A program made the position numbers and the translations under genes. The notes under the pieces were generated by a model. That model did not search any database and was not told where the DNA came from. It saw only the letters and a program-made list of their open reading frames with translations. This document shows positions 11,717-23,894 of a stretch of 64,000 bases of DNA, piece after piece. This DNA comes from Pelobates cultripes. Lineage: Eukaryota; Chordata; Amphibia; Anura; Pelobatidae. The DNA is taken from positions 266,933,201 to 266,997,200 of the forward strand of contig OW240913.1 in assembly GCA_933207985.1 (NCBI GenBank), read 5' to 3'. Positions within the stretch are counted from its first letter, which is position 1, and each line of letters opens with the position of its first letter.

Positions 11717-12556
11717 GACATATTGTCACGAGCCGTTTGATTATGGACCTCTTATGTTTTCAGTATTCAACAGCAATTCCACAGTGGGCTGCTACTCTAG
11801 CAACTTTGTCATTGACATAGGTCAGTAATCACGATTAATTATACCTTAATGGTCACGCAAGACCTGGGTCCTTATATGTGTTTTTTATGTATTACTTGGT
11901 ATAGGCATCCTTGTTCTTTTGAGTATTTGGTCCAGTCCGCTACTGTTGGAATAATAACTGGTAGATATTGGGATAGCAGGGATTGAGGGGTACATATTTT
12001 TAACCCTTACAAACTCAAAATTACTCTCGTAGGTCGCTACAGATCGCCTGTATCACCTTATCATACTATCTTGCAATTTGCTCATCAGGTACGGCATGTT
12101 TTTCTCGATTATTTCTCCCTCCCTACCTACCCTTTTCGGGTAACAGTACAGATATACTGGCATACATAATAGGAGCCTCTAGGTATGTTTTTCTGGCCTT
12201 CTACGCCTTACGTTAGTGGTCCCGCAAGGCCAACATCCATCCTCATTTCGGAGGTACGGCATTCCCTCGGGCCAATTCATAGCTAGCCGCCTCGCTTGGT
12301 TGCATAGAGAGGGCCTCACTTGTCACTCCCATTCTGTCTTATGCTTTTACGAATCACGGAGAGGCCATCACCCCGCCATAATGCCAATGGCCACGTACCC
12401 CACACGAGCCAAATCATAGATAGTGCCTCTCAAAGCCGCTTGGCAACTAGTAGGGCCTCACCTGTCATGTTACTAAGTAATATTTTCGCCGCTTGGCATT
12501 AGTTACACCAGCCAGTTGGGTAGGACCCCAGGTAACATTTATTTTTATGTTGCAGC
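10877..12556 (+). other. 5' leader of the Ngaro/DIRS-type element
   Basis: Non-coding leader. A GC-richer start (10877-11110) is followed by AT-rich sequence with a (TA)n run at 11674-11712. Two similar segments at about 12285-12340 and 12432-12475 share GCCGC..GCTTGG and AGGGCCTCAC.TGTCA, a possible internal direct repeat. The gag ATG follows a polypyrimidine-AG (TTTTTATGTTGCAG), which resembles a splice acceptor. Confidence 0.5.
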
Positions 12557-14422
12557 ATGTCACAAATACCCAAAGGCGGGGAAGATTTGTCCATCCCCAG
12601 CACACCGGCTAGATCGGTCACTCCATCCCGGGGTGTCGACAACGCTAGCCCTGCATCACTCAGGGCATGGACCATTCCTCGGATCACTGCCGAACTAAGG
12701 AAGAGGAATATTCCTTTCCCAGCTACTGCTAGGAAAGCAGAATTATACAGACTGATGAATACACAGACTGATAACTCAGGGGCGGGGGAAGGATCCAGTG
12801 GCAGCCAGTCTTCTGATCTGCATACTGTTTTGTCCTCAGTCCTGACCTCTTTGGGTCGTATTACGGATAAACTCGACAAGATGGATGCAGATAGCCAGCA
12901 ACGGTCATCTTCTGCATTAGGGATTCCGGTCGCTACAGTGCGCCTGGACCCTCTACCGGGTAATATACCAACCGGTCTGAAAGACCCACATATTATTAAT
13001 CCAGCACATATGGTGCCTGCAAACACTAAAAAGGACATCTTGGAAGGGAAGGATATCAATCTGGTATCACTTCTTATAGCCTCGCAAGATGTCCTTGAAA
13101 ATAAAACCTATGCATATGGGGATGTGTCAGTTGTGTTGAAATCTAAGGACCCTAGGTTGAATCGGAAACTATCTATTCCCGAATTTGTGTTGGCTTTCGG
13201 TATATACAGAGATGTGATATGCTCTGTATATCCGGATAGGAGAGAAGAATTGGACCTTTATCTCCACAAGCTGGTGGATTTGGGGCACAAGTACGGTGGT
13301 ACGTCTTTTTACGACTACCACCGTGCCTTTTCCGCAAAGGCGTTGGCCGCCCTATCTCAGTTCAATTATCAAGCTGATTGGGGTGTGCTTGATACAGAGC
13401 TTTTTTGTCGACACTTTGCGGGCCTCCAAACCCCAGCTTGTTCCATTTGCTCATCCAACTCCCACACGGCTAATCTTTGCCCTAACTCTCTAGAGGTGAA
13501 TGCCGTTTTTTCTCCTACTAATGTGATGCCCACTGGGAAAACAGGCAGGGTGCTGAAAGATAAACTGGGCCGTAATATAGTGTTTTGGGGAAAATCGCAA
13601 GTCTGTAACAATTTTAACACTGGCACTTGCGGATACAGTGCCTGCAGACTACTGCATGTCTGCTCCCAATGTTTCAGGGCTCACTCCAAAGTAATGTGCC
13701 CCCAAAAATTATATCCTAAGCAGTACTTATCGTCTCTTAATGTCTCCCTACTGGAAGAGCTTTTGTGTGGTCACCCATCTCGACATCTCGTTGAGTTTTT
13801 GGTGGCAGGATTTACGTTGGGGTTTCACATTCGTATTATTCACATGCCTATGGGAATCTTGGAATGTAAAAACTTACAGACAGCCCATGCAGCTCCCGAC
13901 ACTATTGACCTACTTCTCCAGAAGGAAGTTGACCAAGGTTTCTTAATAGGCCCTTTCAACTCACCGCCTTTCGCGGTTTGGAGAACTAACCCCATAGGAC
14001 TGGTCACTAATAAATTTTCCAATAAACAAAGGTTAATTCTCAACCTATCTGCTCCCCATGCATCACCTACCCCAAGTCTCAATTCACTAATTCCATCAGA
14101 AGAATTTTCCCTCCAATTTGCTACCATAGATAATGCCGTCACTGCCATCCTCTTGGCCGGGGTAGGGGCATGGCTGAGTAAAACGGATATTGTAAACGCT
14201 TTTAAGTTACTCCCTATCCACCCTTCCCTGTGGCATTTACATGGTGTTAAGTGGCGAGGTTCATATTATTTTTTTTTTACGCGCCTCATGTTTGGTTCTA
14301 AGAGCAGCCCCAGGATTTTTGATATATTTGCTGAGACGTTGTGCTGGATGCTGCTTAACATCTGTAAATGCCCCGCCGTGATCCATTACCTGGACGATTT
14401 CCTGACCATAGAAACCATATAA
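12557..14422 (+). pseudogene. gag-like plus reverse transcriptase ORF (Ngaro/DIRS type)
   Basis: Open frame of 621 codons. Residues 38-67 (WTIPRITAELRKRNI...KAELYRLM) look like a SAP-type DNA-binding helix-extended-helix motif. Residues 295-308 form a canonical CX2CX4HX4C zinc knuckle (CSICSSNSHTANLC), followed by a Cys/His-rich segment (CNNFNTGTCGYSACRLLHVC). The reverse transcriptase occupies about 445-621: polymerase Asp 544 in LSKTDIVNAF and the catalytic YLDD at 611-614. The frame then ends at ETI, while the rest of the polymerase thumb and RNase H continue in another frame from about 14410, so the active-site half of the enzyme is cut off from its C-terminus. The gag and RT parts are fused in one frame, as seen; whether that is native to the family or a result of change is unknown. 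Confidence 0.85.
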
Positions 14423-15216
14423 AAAGGAACCTGGTACCTCCTAGTAGCCTCCTGTCCATAACACGACTGTTCACACAACTAGGAGTACCTGTTTCACCAA
14501 CTAGCCTCCCCAGGGAGAAGATTGAACGCATCCTGGCAGCCATCGACCTTTACCTAGCAGGTGGCTCATGTAATAGGAAGGAGTATGGCTCAATTATTCC
14601 ACAGGGGAGAGCGTTCATATCCTGTTTGCTTAGCCTATTTCCCCTATTACAATCTGATGCCTCCCGCATTACGTTAGACGTACATGCCACCGCTGACCTA
14701 CATATGTGGAGGGAATTTTTGCTAAATTGGAATGGAAAAAGCATTTTTATCCTGGTATGGTCAGATAAGTCGGTGTCAGTCTGGACGGATGCCGCTGCCA
14801 CTTCAGGATTTGCTGCTATTTGTGGCAATGAATGGATGTGGGGTAAATGGCCGGGGGAAATTTCTGAGATCCCCAAGTTCAAGGACACATCAGCCTTATT
14901 TGAGCTCTATCCCATTGTGGCAGCAGCAGTAAAGTGGGGAGCTTGCTGGTCTGGGAATACGGTGCGTTTCTTCTCGGACAACATAGCAACGTGCCATATT
15001 GTAAACAAGGGACGTTCCTCTTCCCTGGCCATCATGCGGTTTATGAGGACTCTCACATGGCTATCTGCAAAACACAGTTTTCTTGTGCCTGGGGTTCTCA
15101 ATATCGCTGCTGATCACTTATCACTGTCTCCGTTTCAGGAGTTCCGGGCAGCACTGCCAACAGCTACCCTGACACCAACTCCAGTACCACAGTGGCAGGA
15201 AATGGTTTGGGACTAA
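14368..15216 (+). pseudogene. RT thumb and RNase H ORF (Ngaro/DIRS type)
   Basis: Continues the polymerase in the next frame (overlap 14368-14422 is an artefact). The early part LTQLGVPVSP...LPREKIERI joins two segments that in the family are usually separated by a few tens of residues (a FLG-type segment), so I infer a small internal deletion near 14500. RNase H follows: Asp 141 in WTDAAATSGFAA, a Glu in SALFELYPIVAA, Asp 204 in FFSDNIATCHIV, and a final Asp in NIAADHLS. It ends TPTPVPQWQEMVWD and a TAA at 15214-15216. The recombinase continues in the same frame just after this stop. Confidence 0.8.
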
Positions 15217-16130
15217 AAGAACTGCTCTATCACGGGCAACAACTCTCGCAAATTCGGTCTTTCCGATAACACCAGGAAGGCATATGGTAGAGCGTTTCAT
15301 ATTTTCAATAGATTCTTGCTGGACTTTAATATCACTGACCAATTTTCCATGGAGACAATCATCGCATTCATTTCTCTTTGCCACCTTCATCTAACACTAT
15401 CATTCAATACCATTAAGTTGTATATCACAGGTATTCAACATCCCGTTCTCGCCACTTGGCCTAATAGACAACGCTTTCTGTGATCCTACCAAGTTAAAGC
15501 CATACTTAAAGGTATTAAAGACTCCACCCCTATACCCTCACCGTCCAGACTACCCATCCACGATCTATTGTTTCAGTCAAAGTCAAATCTGCTAGACACC
15601 TCACCATTCGGAGCCCATACTAATCGTATAATTAAAACAGCCATCTATTTGGCTTTTTACGGTTTTCTTCGGCCCAAAGAGTTCACCACTACAAACTATA
15701 ACTCCCCCAAATTCATCATAAGGTCAAACCTGGTGAAGGTACAAGATCACTATCTGCTATCCCTACACCATACCAAAACTAGCACCAAAGGAGAGACGGT
15801 CACTATCACCTATTACCCCACTAGTAATAAATATATCTTTCCTTCTGTACAATAGCTCCATCACAACCACTCCTGACCTTACACGGTAATAAGCTTACTA
15901 CGAGTAAATTCATGGTGTATGTTAGGATGTTGTTGGTCCGTTTAGGATTGAACCCAGCAAACTACTCTGGTCACTCATTTAGAATAGGAGCCGCCACTAC
16001 AGCTTTTAAAAAGAATATCCCGGCTCACATCATTAAAATTTTAGGCCGATGGAAATCCACGGCTTACACCACATACATCCCTCAGCCAATACAAGAAGTG
16101 CGCCTAGCATTCAAGACTATGAATATGTGA
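15217..16130 (+). pseudogene. tyrosine recombinase (Ngaro/DIRS type), broken
   Basis: Immediately after the TAA, the same frame reads NTRKAYGRAFHIFNRFL...IIAFISLCHLH, the N-terminal core-binding domain of a tyrosine recombinase. An in-frame TGA at 15481-15483 interrupts it. The catalytic domain resumes with LAFYGFLRPKEF (first Arg), then a TAG at 15853 and a one-base frame change, then HSFRIGAAT (His and Arg of HXXR at 15972-15983), LGRW (16044-16052) and Tyr at 16065 or 16074 as the nucleophile. So all catalytic positions are recognisable, but two stops and a frameshift make the protein non-functional. In living copies this enzyme inserts the element without a target-site duplication. Confidence 0.85.
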
Positions 16131-16292
16131 TATGCTATGATGTATTTGTAGGATGAATAAACTGGTTTATATCTTTTTTGCCCTCTTTTATTTCAGGCCT
16201 ACTACCTCGTCAGTTCCGGCACACCACAACTGACATTTCCATTCTCTGTTTGTCTTATGTTACTAATACTACGGCTTTATGCCGTGACCACA

Positions 16293-16312
16293 AATATATA
16301 TATATATATATA
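16293..16312. repeat. (TA)n tract at right edge of the element
   Basis: About 9 TA units following GCCGTGACCACAAA. Paired with the TA tract at 10863-10876, it suggests the element entered a TA microsatellite. Confidence 0.8.
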
Positions 16313-17564
16313 TTATACACACATACATATAGACATTTGGTATTTCCATGTGCTTCTTGTTTAATGATTTTTTTTTTGAAGAAGAAGATTTTGAAGAACA
16401 ATGAATTGATTCTACCCCTATTTCTAGCTATTGCCCGCTTTTTCTCCTTTCTTCACTTGCTTTGCTCTCTCCTCCCCTTTAGCAGCACAACCGTGACCCT
16501 TTAATGTCAGCACCTAATGCTTGGAGAAAGTGATTTCCTAGCACTTCCTTCCAGCCTAAATACCGCTCAGAGGTTGGGAGGATGAAGGAGGTACAGAGAG
16601 GAGGGTGAGCACTGCAGGCAGCCTCAGAATCCCATCATCCTCAGCTAGCCCAGAAAGCCACCTCCAGCATCCAAAAGGTATGAAAGCACGGGTTAGCTAA
16701 AAATATGTAAATTGCAACTTGCGCGTCTTTGTGTGTCAGTGTTAGAGTATCTGTGTGTGTGTGCCAGTATGTGTGTGAGTATATCTGTGGGTGTGTGCGT
16801 GCCTCGTGTCTCTATCTGTGTGTATCTGTGCATGTGCTTTTATATAACCTCAGAACCAAAAACATTCTGCAATTAAACCAATGTCAAAAATGGCATAAAT
16901 GCAGAGGATAATCTTTTGGCTCATATATTACTACAGTGGCATAAATAATCAAGGGTTAAAATAGAGCCATTAAAATATACGTAAATCCGTTTTTTTATTT
17001 TTTATTATTGGTTATAAGTAATTTTTTATACTAGCATATGTAGCTTGAATGACTATCTTCTCACATTAATAGAAGTTGTAATACTTTAATTATTAACAAA
17101 GAAATATGCATACAGTAGACATATTCTGCATAACCTTCAGCACTACATAAAAGGGAAAACAGCATAAAATAGAATGTGAAGGGGAAGTCAAGTGACGAGT
17201 CAATCCTCCTGATTAGGAGACTTTCTTGCTGATCTCAATGAAAAGAAGCAAACACGACAACTTATCATCTGCCCTTCGTACTTAGGGCAAAATAAAACTT
17301 CATGCTCAATAAACAGTGTTAATAATGATTTAAAGACAACCAACAACCTGGCAATTAAAAAAACATGATACATTGTACTGCCATGCGAAAGGTCATCGGC
17401 AAACATTTTAATTAGGAAAAAGCAAATGAATACATTAATAACGTATAAGGGGCAGAGTGAGTAAGAGGTAAAAAACTTCACAGCTGAACATCAGATAAAG
17501 CTGCAGTAAGTTTAGGTCACAAAATACCTGGTGTCCCCAACTTTATTAGCTAAACTTTAAAAAA
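16313..17564. other. intron with TG-rich tract
   Basis: A degenerate TGTGTGAG-type tract lies at 16725-16830. The rest is AT-rich intron with no recognised feature. Confidence 0.45.
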
Positions 17565-18530
17565 ATTGCAGAGAGGGAGGCGGGGTCTGACTATCATGAA
17601 GGAAGGTCGTAACGCTAATGAGCTCCTCCATGATCCTGTTTTACATAGCCTTCTGTGACCTTCCTGGTTCATACAACGACGACTCCTAAAGAGATTTATA
17701 CTACCTGATCTTCTTGGCACTCTGGGAGACACTATATTGCACATTGGGGGCTTACACAACCATCCAGAATGCATGAGGCCTACTTTACACAGAGCGGGAG
17801 AGGCGCCTGCTCTCCCGGCTTGGAAGCGCATGAATGGAGCCACCACAGAGCACATGCCCAGTTACCACCCCCCCCCCCCCCTTCGACTGGCGGGGGGTTA
17901 TCCCGGTCCACCCCAGGAGGGCGATCCAGACCGTGCAGGAGAGTGGGGTGACACCTTACACGCTGGTGGTGTCCCCCGAGACTCTCCAAATATGGTGGAG
18001 GTCCCTACCCCAAGCAAAGATACTCTCGATCTTAAAAATAGGCTGGACAGACTCTTTGAAGCTTTTTGGCAGAAGCTGGAAGGAAGAATGCGTCAGAATG
18101 CCTGGTTACAGCCAAGTGGTCACCCACAACCCCAGCCAGCACCACATGGATGTCAGCAGTCATCAGGGCTCCCTGTGCAGTATTCCAAATACGGCAGCAT
18201 GTCAAATGGGAAAACTCACCTAAATGCATTGCACCTCAGCAACGTACAGTGCAGCGAACCACAGCTGGGCCTCCAGAACAGATGGGGGCATTACAAGAAG
18301 CCCTGAACCAGGTGTGTCCTGTTCCACTACCTTCCATATCACCTTGCTGGCCTGAAGAATTCCTCTGCAATGCTGATCCAGGTTCTACATATGACTGGCA
18401 TCGGGTAAACCGGGACATATTGATTAAGCCTTACAACGCTTCTGCTCAGTTTGCCATTTTAAGCTCCTTTAAGTGGAGGACCATGCTGTTATGTGATGCT
18501 ATGGGTCATTATACACAATGATGCTCTATT
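17565..18530 (+). repeat. GC-rich dispersed repeat A, possibly LINE 5' region
   Basis: Starts GCAGAGAGGGAGGCGGGGTC and is GC-rich with a poly-C run at 17868-17882. Broken open frames encode Pro-rich peptide with PPPPP..GG.YPGP and a short amphipathic segment (LKNRLDRLFEAFWQKLEGRM) that could be a coiled coil. A related block lies in reverse at 20820-21880: it shares the poly-C/GGGTTATCCCGGTCC region and a similar start (GGGGCGGAGCCTAACTC). The composition suggests the promoter or ORF1 region of a non-LTR element, but I see no diagnostic domain, so the family is not assigned. Confidence 0.5.
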
Positions 18531-19779
18531 ATGAGCTGTTATGTTATTTGCTTTTACTTCCTTTCTTTTCTTGAATTCTGGTCTGTCCTGCTTGTACTTA
18601 TTGCTTTATTAATGGCGGGGGAGGGGACCTCCTGGGGAATCGCTATCACATGATGTACCTCATACATATCCTGCTATATTGTTGTTTTAATAGGCCCACT
18701 ATATTGTCAGTTAGTTTACTCTACTTCAATGCAACTCATGATGCCTCATCCCCTGACATATACTACATAAGCCTGTGTCTTATAGCAAAAACTGTGCAGT
18801 CTTATCATATGCCATGCTATTGTTTCTCTGGAAATCTGTGCCTAAGCTTGTTTTTGCTTTTATGGCATCGCAAGTAAGTTTATAACCCTATGACAAACTT
18901 TTTTTGTTGTTGCGGAGAGTAGAATGTGCATTGTAAGTTTTTGGATAAAATATTGGATTATAGAAATCCTCCAACCTCTGTTGTCTCTGCTCTTGTAGCC
19001 TAAAATGTATGATTCTCAACAAATTCTGCTTTATTAAATAAACTGTGAAGCTGCGAAGTCCAAAGGGAAATAAGCAATTTCTGTGTCTGCTAATGCACTT
19101 GACCTATGTAGACTGGTTTAAACGCTGTAGACAAAACTGATCTCTTCAACAATGATGTGTGGGAGGAGTCATGCCCATTGCATCAACGCTAAGGGAGCCA
19201 TTATGATTGGACGAGCTGTAAGAGTCAATCATGGTGCTTCAGTCATTTCCCACTGCAATCAATATTAATTTACATTATATGTACATATAAATAAGTACTA
19301 TGTGACTGTACAGGAAGCTTGCTGACTCAGTCAGACATTATCCTGAAATGTCCTTTATTGTTCTCTTGCATATTTTCATATAAATCTCTTTATATCTTCT
19401 ATCGACTTATTTGTGTTCTTGTAAATGGTATATAACGTTTAACTTTCAGTCTGTCTGAGGAAGCAGAGAGTCTCTTCTTAAAGGAATGTCTTATTTATTT
19501 GAATGTTAGTGTGTTTCTTTTGTGCTTTATATTTAGGTTGTCCCATTATGTATTTAAAAAAAATAAAATAGTAAAAAGGCTTTAAACATAACTCAGTGCT
19601 GGAACAGCTTCCTCTCTGCAGACACTCTTTCCACAATGAGATCACAAGGATTAATGATCTCTAATCCAATCCAATGCTAACGCCTGATATTGTCATAAGG
19701 ACACATTGAATTCGAGAAGCATTAGAAGTGTTTGCAATAGGCTGTGTGTGCATTGCCGAATGGGAAGACATTTTAACAC
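18531..19779. other. intron, nothing recognised
   Basis: AT-rich sequence with A-run at 19555-19570. No exon or mobile-element ends recognised. Confidence 0.4.
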
Positions 19780-19914
19780 TGAAAGATTTTAGGAGGAAGT
19801 GCCTCTAGTGACAGTCAGGCAGCCACTGCAGGTGTATCTAATATATTGTGGCATTTTACAACAAAACCACTACATTAAGATGAAGTGGTGATGGGGCTTA
19901 GAATGTCCCTTTAA
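19780..19914. mobile_element. T2-like MITE remnant
   Basis: Carries the family words GTGCCTCTAGTGACAGTCAG and AACCACTACATTAAGATGAAGTGG and ends AATGTCCC followed by TTAA near 19911. The left end is lost. Confidence 0.55.
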
Positions 19915-20819
19915 ACTTATTGAAGGTAATCAGAAAACAGTGATGGAGTTGCAAATATGTCAAAGTTCTCTGACACGGCCAATTATGCTTCCTTTCATTC
20001 ACACTATTTCTCTGAAAGGCCTTTTCTTTCCATTCATTCACTCACTCAGGTCAGAAGACTCAAGTATTCTTTTTAAATATGAAAACAATTCCACGGACAC
20101 TTTCATACCATTTAGTCACCAACAAAGAAATATCTAAAAGTATCGTTATGATAAATGAGTCCGTCCCTATGGAAACCATTGCACATGTGATTACTGTTCT
20201 TCTACAACTTTACACTACTTAACTGTTTGGGAGTTGGGACATGTTAATAAATCAAAAGATCTTTAATTTCGTTTTTTTTCCCATGAATATTTTTTATGGC
20301 AATTTTGAGCATAAATAGCAGTGAGCAAAACACCGTACGCAAAAGCACGCCACTATCCTCAGAATACAATCAGTAATACAAAAGTACAAGTGCTCTCTGT
20401 AATGATCTTTAATTTTTTGCTGTGCATATTATCATTACATATACGCTTGTCATGCCCAAAAAGCAATTGACGAGCAGAGAGCATACCATGCATTGAAACA
20501 TATTTGGGACATTCAGATAATACGTGCACTTTTTTTAAGGGGTTAATATAACAAGAGTTAACCACTGCTAGTTATGATGACTAACAGTCTGCCCATAACT
20601 ATAGTGCGAAATTATTAGAGTATTACTGAAGCATCATTTGTTTCAGAACAATTGGTACAAAAACAGTGTATTAGTTGTGATAACAAGCTAGTGCGTTGTG
20701 ATTATTTAATTGCGGAGTGTTGAAATGCAAGCTAATCTATTGTTCCTTTAAATACGCTGAAATCTAGTAGCGAGCATCTGCTGTGTATATACCACTAAGA
20801 CCCTTATGCCCCACAGTGC
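19915..20819. other. intron, nothing recognised
   Basis: AT-rich. A short AAGGGGTTAA word at 20538-20547 resembles an eroded end of the CCCCTTAAGG family; too short to call. Confidence 0.4.
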
Positions 20820-21880
20820 TAATAGTAAAACCTGTGAGGGCAATTAAATACGTTAGGTGATGTCAGGGCTCGGAAGTAGCTAATGAGTCCTTCAGAGGGG
20901 GCTCTGCTGCGTCCGCTGTATGAGGTACTTCGTGGCTGCCGTCCCTTTTTGGTGCTTGCAATGCCTGAAGCATGGTAACGGGCAGAGGTGGCGGCACGTT
21001 GAAGGTGGGGAGATTGCTCCCTCCAGCCCCAGACCTGTGTAGAGGCAGACATCTCAGGTCCATGGACCCGGAAACCTTGGTGGGCCGCGTCCTTCCCGGG
21101 TCAGGAGTGGTGGGGGACTCCGTTGTGCCGCCTGCGGCGGGGCGCCCTCCATCAGTGTGGGGGCGATGTCTCAGGGTCATGGCCCTCAGCCCAGATAGGG
21201 CAGTAGTAGGAGATACGGGTGTATGGGTGTTCGGTAGGCCCAAAGGAGTACCTCGCACCCCCTGGCTCTCGCCCCTCCGTTCGTCCATCAGTGTTTTGAA
21301 GCGGCGACCGGGCTCTGTGGTTTTCCAGGGCATCCCAAAAGTGCTGGAAGTGCTCGTCGAGCCTCTGCAGGAGTCGCTCTATGGGACATGGAATGGTTGT
21401 GACAGGCTGCTGCTCGTTGCGGTACAGTTGATTGCCCTGGTTCCATTGTCGGCCCTGCACCTTAATGGCCCTGTCATACGTCATCTTGTGTGTGGTTGTC
21501 GCTGATCAGGCGTTAGGCTCTTAGAGTTGGGGCAATTAAACAGGTCCGTTCAGTGGGGACCGGGATAACCCCCGCCAGTCCAGGGGGGGGGGGGGCAAGA
21601 GTAGGAGATTTGCCTGCAGGTTGGTCGGAGTGAGGAAGTCGGCCGCCCTTCCCCGACTTATGCGTTGGTAGGCCTCAGACTGCCACTGCGGGTTCCGGTG
21701 GCCAGGTGTCCCATGAGAGGTCTCAAAGGAATCAGTGGGTTGCCCCTTAGGTAGGTATCTACTTGGCTTGAGGCTCCCAGTTCGGAATCCCGTGATATCA
21801 CCAGGGATTCAGTGGTTACGGCAGGAGCCCATACAAAACACGTCCGTTTAGTTCAGGAGTTAGGCTCCGCCCCTGATCTT
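20820..21880 (-). repeat. GC-rich dispersed repeat B, inverse relative of A
   Basis: Read on minus from 21880 it begins GGGGCGGAGCCTAACTCCTG, contains a poly-C run (21580-21593), then CCTGGACTGGCGGGGGTTATC, as in repeat A. Interrupted open frames (for example 20863-21333 and 21152-21484 on minus) encode basic, Pro/Thr/Arg-rich peptide plus a predicted helical segment (IERLLQRLDEHFQHFWDAL) comparable in position to that in A. I do not recognise a family. A and B stand in opposite orientation about 2.3 kb apart. Confidence 0.5.
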
Positions 21881-23116
21881 TAATTTTTAAACATTTCTTT
21901 TGACCATTATTTTATATTCTGAGGTCGATTGTAGAATTACATTATTCAATATAAATGATGTTGTTCATAGTTTATTAGAAATTTGTAAACGCTAGTTTTC
22001 TAAATGGCTGTTGCAATAACTACAGTCTACAAGTTCAGGGCAGTTTAAGGGAGTTGAAAGAAAGGTGAGCCAGCTGTCACTTGCTAATATTTCCGACTGT
22101 AAAACTATCAGGGGGAACAGCAGGATTTCGGATACCAATTATACTACTGGGAAGATTTATTAGTTAGACATTAGAGGCTACCTGCTGCCTCGATCCAATA
22201 TTAACGGCTTATTAGGGAAACTTAAAAGCACAGAACTCCTGCTGAGTCAGGCATCTATTGTGCTCCGATAATTCACCCGTGAGTGTTTCATGCCATCAAT
22301 TACAACACTAAATTAGAGTGAACTAATACAATTACACAATGTAAATTTTACTTGCTTCCACCGTCCTTTATTGAACTGAACTCCTTAAATAACCTTTTGT
22401 AAAATAATGAATTGAAAATCTCTATTCTCCATATCATTGTGCATGACAGTCAAAGAACACTTTTGTAAATTAATTAAGAATGACGTAGTTAACCATATAG
22501 GTCACATGTTACAAAGAAGAAAATTGTCATAATCACTTTATCTCTGAAACAAAATGGAAGGGGGGGAGAGAAAAAAAGGGAGCCAAATAGCTTTGAAGTT
22601 GACAGCTAGATGAGGAAAGTCATATGGATTATATTAGCGGACAATAAATAGTGCTTATTAAAGGCTGTGCTGCTGTGCTGTACATGTAGAATATAGGATG
22701 CAGCTGACAGTATGCACTCTTTTAATAACATGCAGAGACGCTCTAATGCTCTAATTTTGCAAGTTGTTCAAACTTCAAAAGTTTTAAACCATGCAGGAGA
22801 GCAAAAGGAAGAAAAGGATGATTTTATTTGTATTTTTATTTTTTTTAAGGTACTTGCTTATCTCAAAGCTGACCTGTCACTTTATTTCTGTTTTATTGAT
22901 TAATGAAAACGAATGTTCTATGTTTTTGCACACATGATCATGTAGTTTCTCAGATACTTTTTATATCCACGTACTTACCTCTGAGATTTGTAATTTAACA
23001 ATCCGAGGAATCATACCCATTGCTAGATGTTTTTAGGCTGGATAGAGAATTCTTTGCGAAATGTTTGGCAGAATGTCTTTAGATTGACAGCTCTAGAATG
23101 CAGACATTAGTTATTA
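21881..23116. other. intron, nothing recognised
   Basis: AT-rich unique-looking intron with no supported exon, RNA gene or element. Confidence 0.45.
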
Positions 23117-23573
23117 ATGGGACACTTTAAGTACCAAAACCACTTAAGCTTCAAGGACCGCTACAGTGCCAGGAAAAAAAAAATCCCTATGTACTGGTGA
23201 CCTCTCCTCTCCCTGCAGACATCAGCTCCAAATGTGCATACACGGCAAGAGCCGCGCGCCTATTCAAACCGCCCATAGGAAAGCATTACTCAATGCTTTC
23301 CTATGGACGTCCACAAAGGAGGCTACTACTGGCTCTAGCACATTATATAACAGAGCAGGAGATAAGCAATTCTAAATTAAACACACTGTGCAATAAGGGA
23401 AGCTAAAACGTTTAGACTTTCAGTCTGTGTGAGTGTCAGCCAGAGGAGGTGTGACTAGGGCTGCATAAAAAAGTGATTTAACTCTGTGAGACTGCAGGTG
23501 CATGATCTACACACTAAAACCACATAATAAGGCTAAAATTGTTTTGATTCTCCAAGTGACCCTTTATTATATA
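23117..23573. mobile_element. T2-like MITE, composite
   Basis: Left end GGGACACTTTAAGTACC, interior words CCATAGGAAAGCATTACTCA and its inverse, then a 3' part (TCTGTGTGAGTG..GGAGGTGTGACTAGGGCTGCA) resembling 53456-54011, ending TCTCCAAGTGACCCTTTAT. It combines pieces of two subfamilies. Confidence 0.6.
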
Positions 23574-23894
23574 GTGTGTTAATCATCTATAGCAATTTTC
23601 CAGCAGTTGGTGATATTTCTATTATCACCATGGAAAATCTAATACTGCAAAAAATCATATCAGTTTGATGCAGACCAAAAATAAAATCTTCATCACTAAC
23701 AGCGATACACAGATAGAAAATATCTTATAGAAAGCTTGCAGATGTGTCCTGTAACGTGATGTTATCTCTCCATCATCCGTTAATCATCCCTCCGGCACAT
23801 GGATCTAGTTTGATAGTAGTGTTAGCGTTGATTGCAGGGAAGCACGATAGATCTTATGTTAAAAAAATTACTGGTTTTTATACTATGCACACAT

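Larger units (their letters stand above)
10877..16293 (+). mobile_element. Ngaro/DIRS-type tyrosine-recombinase retrotransposon (decayed)
   Basis: A ~5.4-kb region that reads, in order on plus, a 1.7-kb leader, a gag-like region with a SAP-like motif and CCHC zinc knuckle, reverse transcriptase, RNase H and a tyrosine recombinase. This domain set with a recombinase in place of an integrase defines the DIRS superfamily. The absence of a methyltransferase domain between RNase H and recombinase favours Ngaro over DIRS1. The limits are inferred from where the sequence meets (TA)n on both sides, since I could not delimit split direct repeats or inverted terminal repeats by eye. The coding parts carry a frame change in the RT-RNase H region, two stops and one frameshift in or before the recombinase, so the copy is inactive. 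Confidence 0.75.

Noticed and set aside
12499..13059. Minus-strand frame of 186 codons
   Set aside because: Shadow of the plus-strand gag-like frame of the Ngaro/DIRS-type element.
19940..20137. Small open frame of 65 codons
   Set aside because: Short, AT-rich, no domain, no splice context; chance frame.
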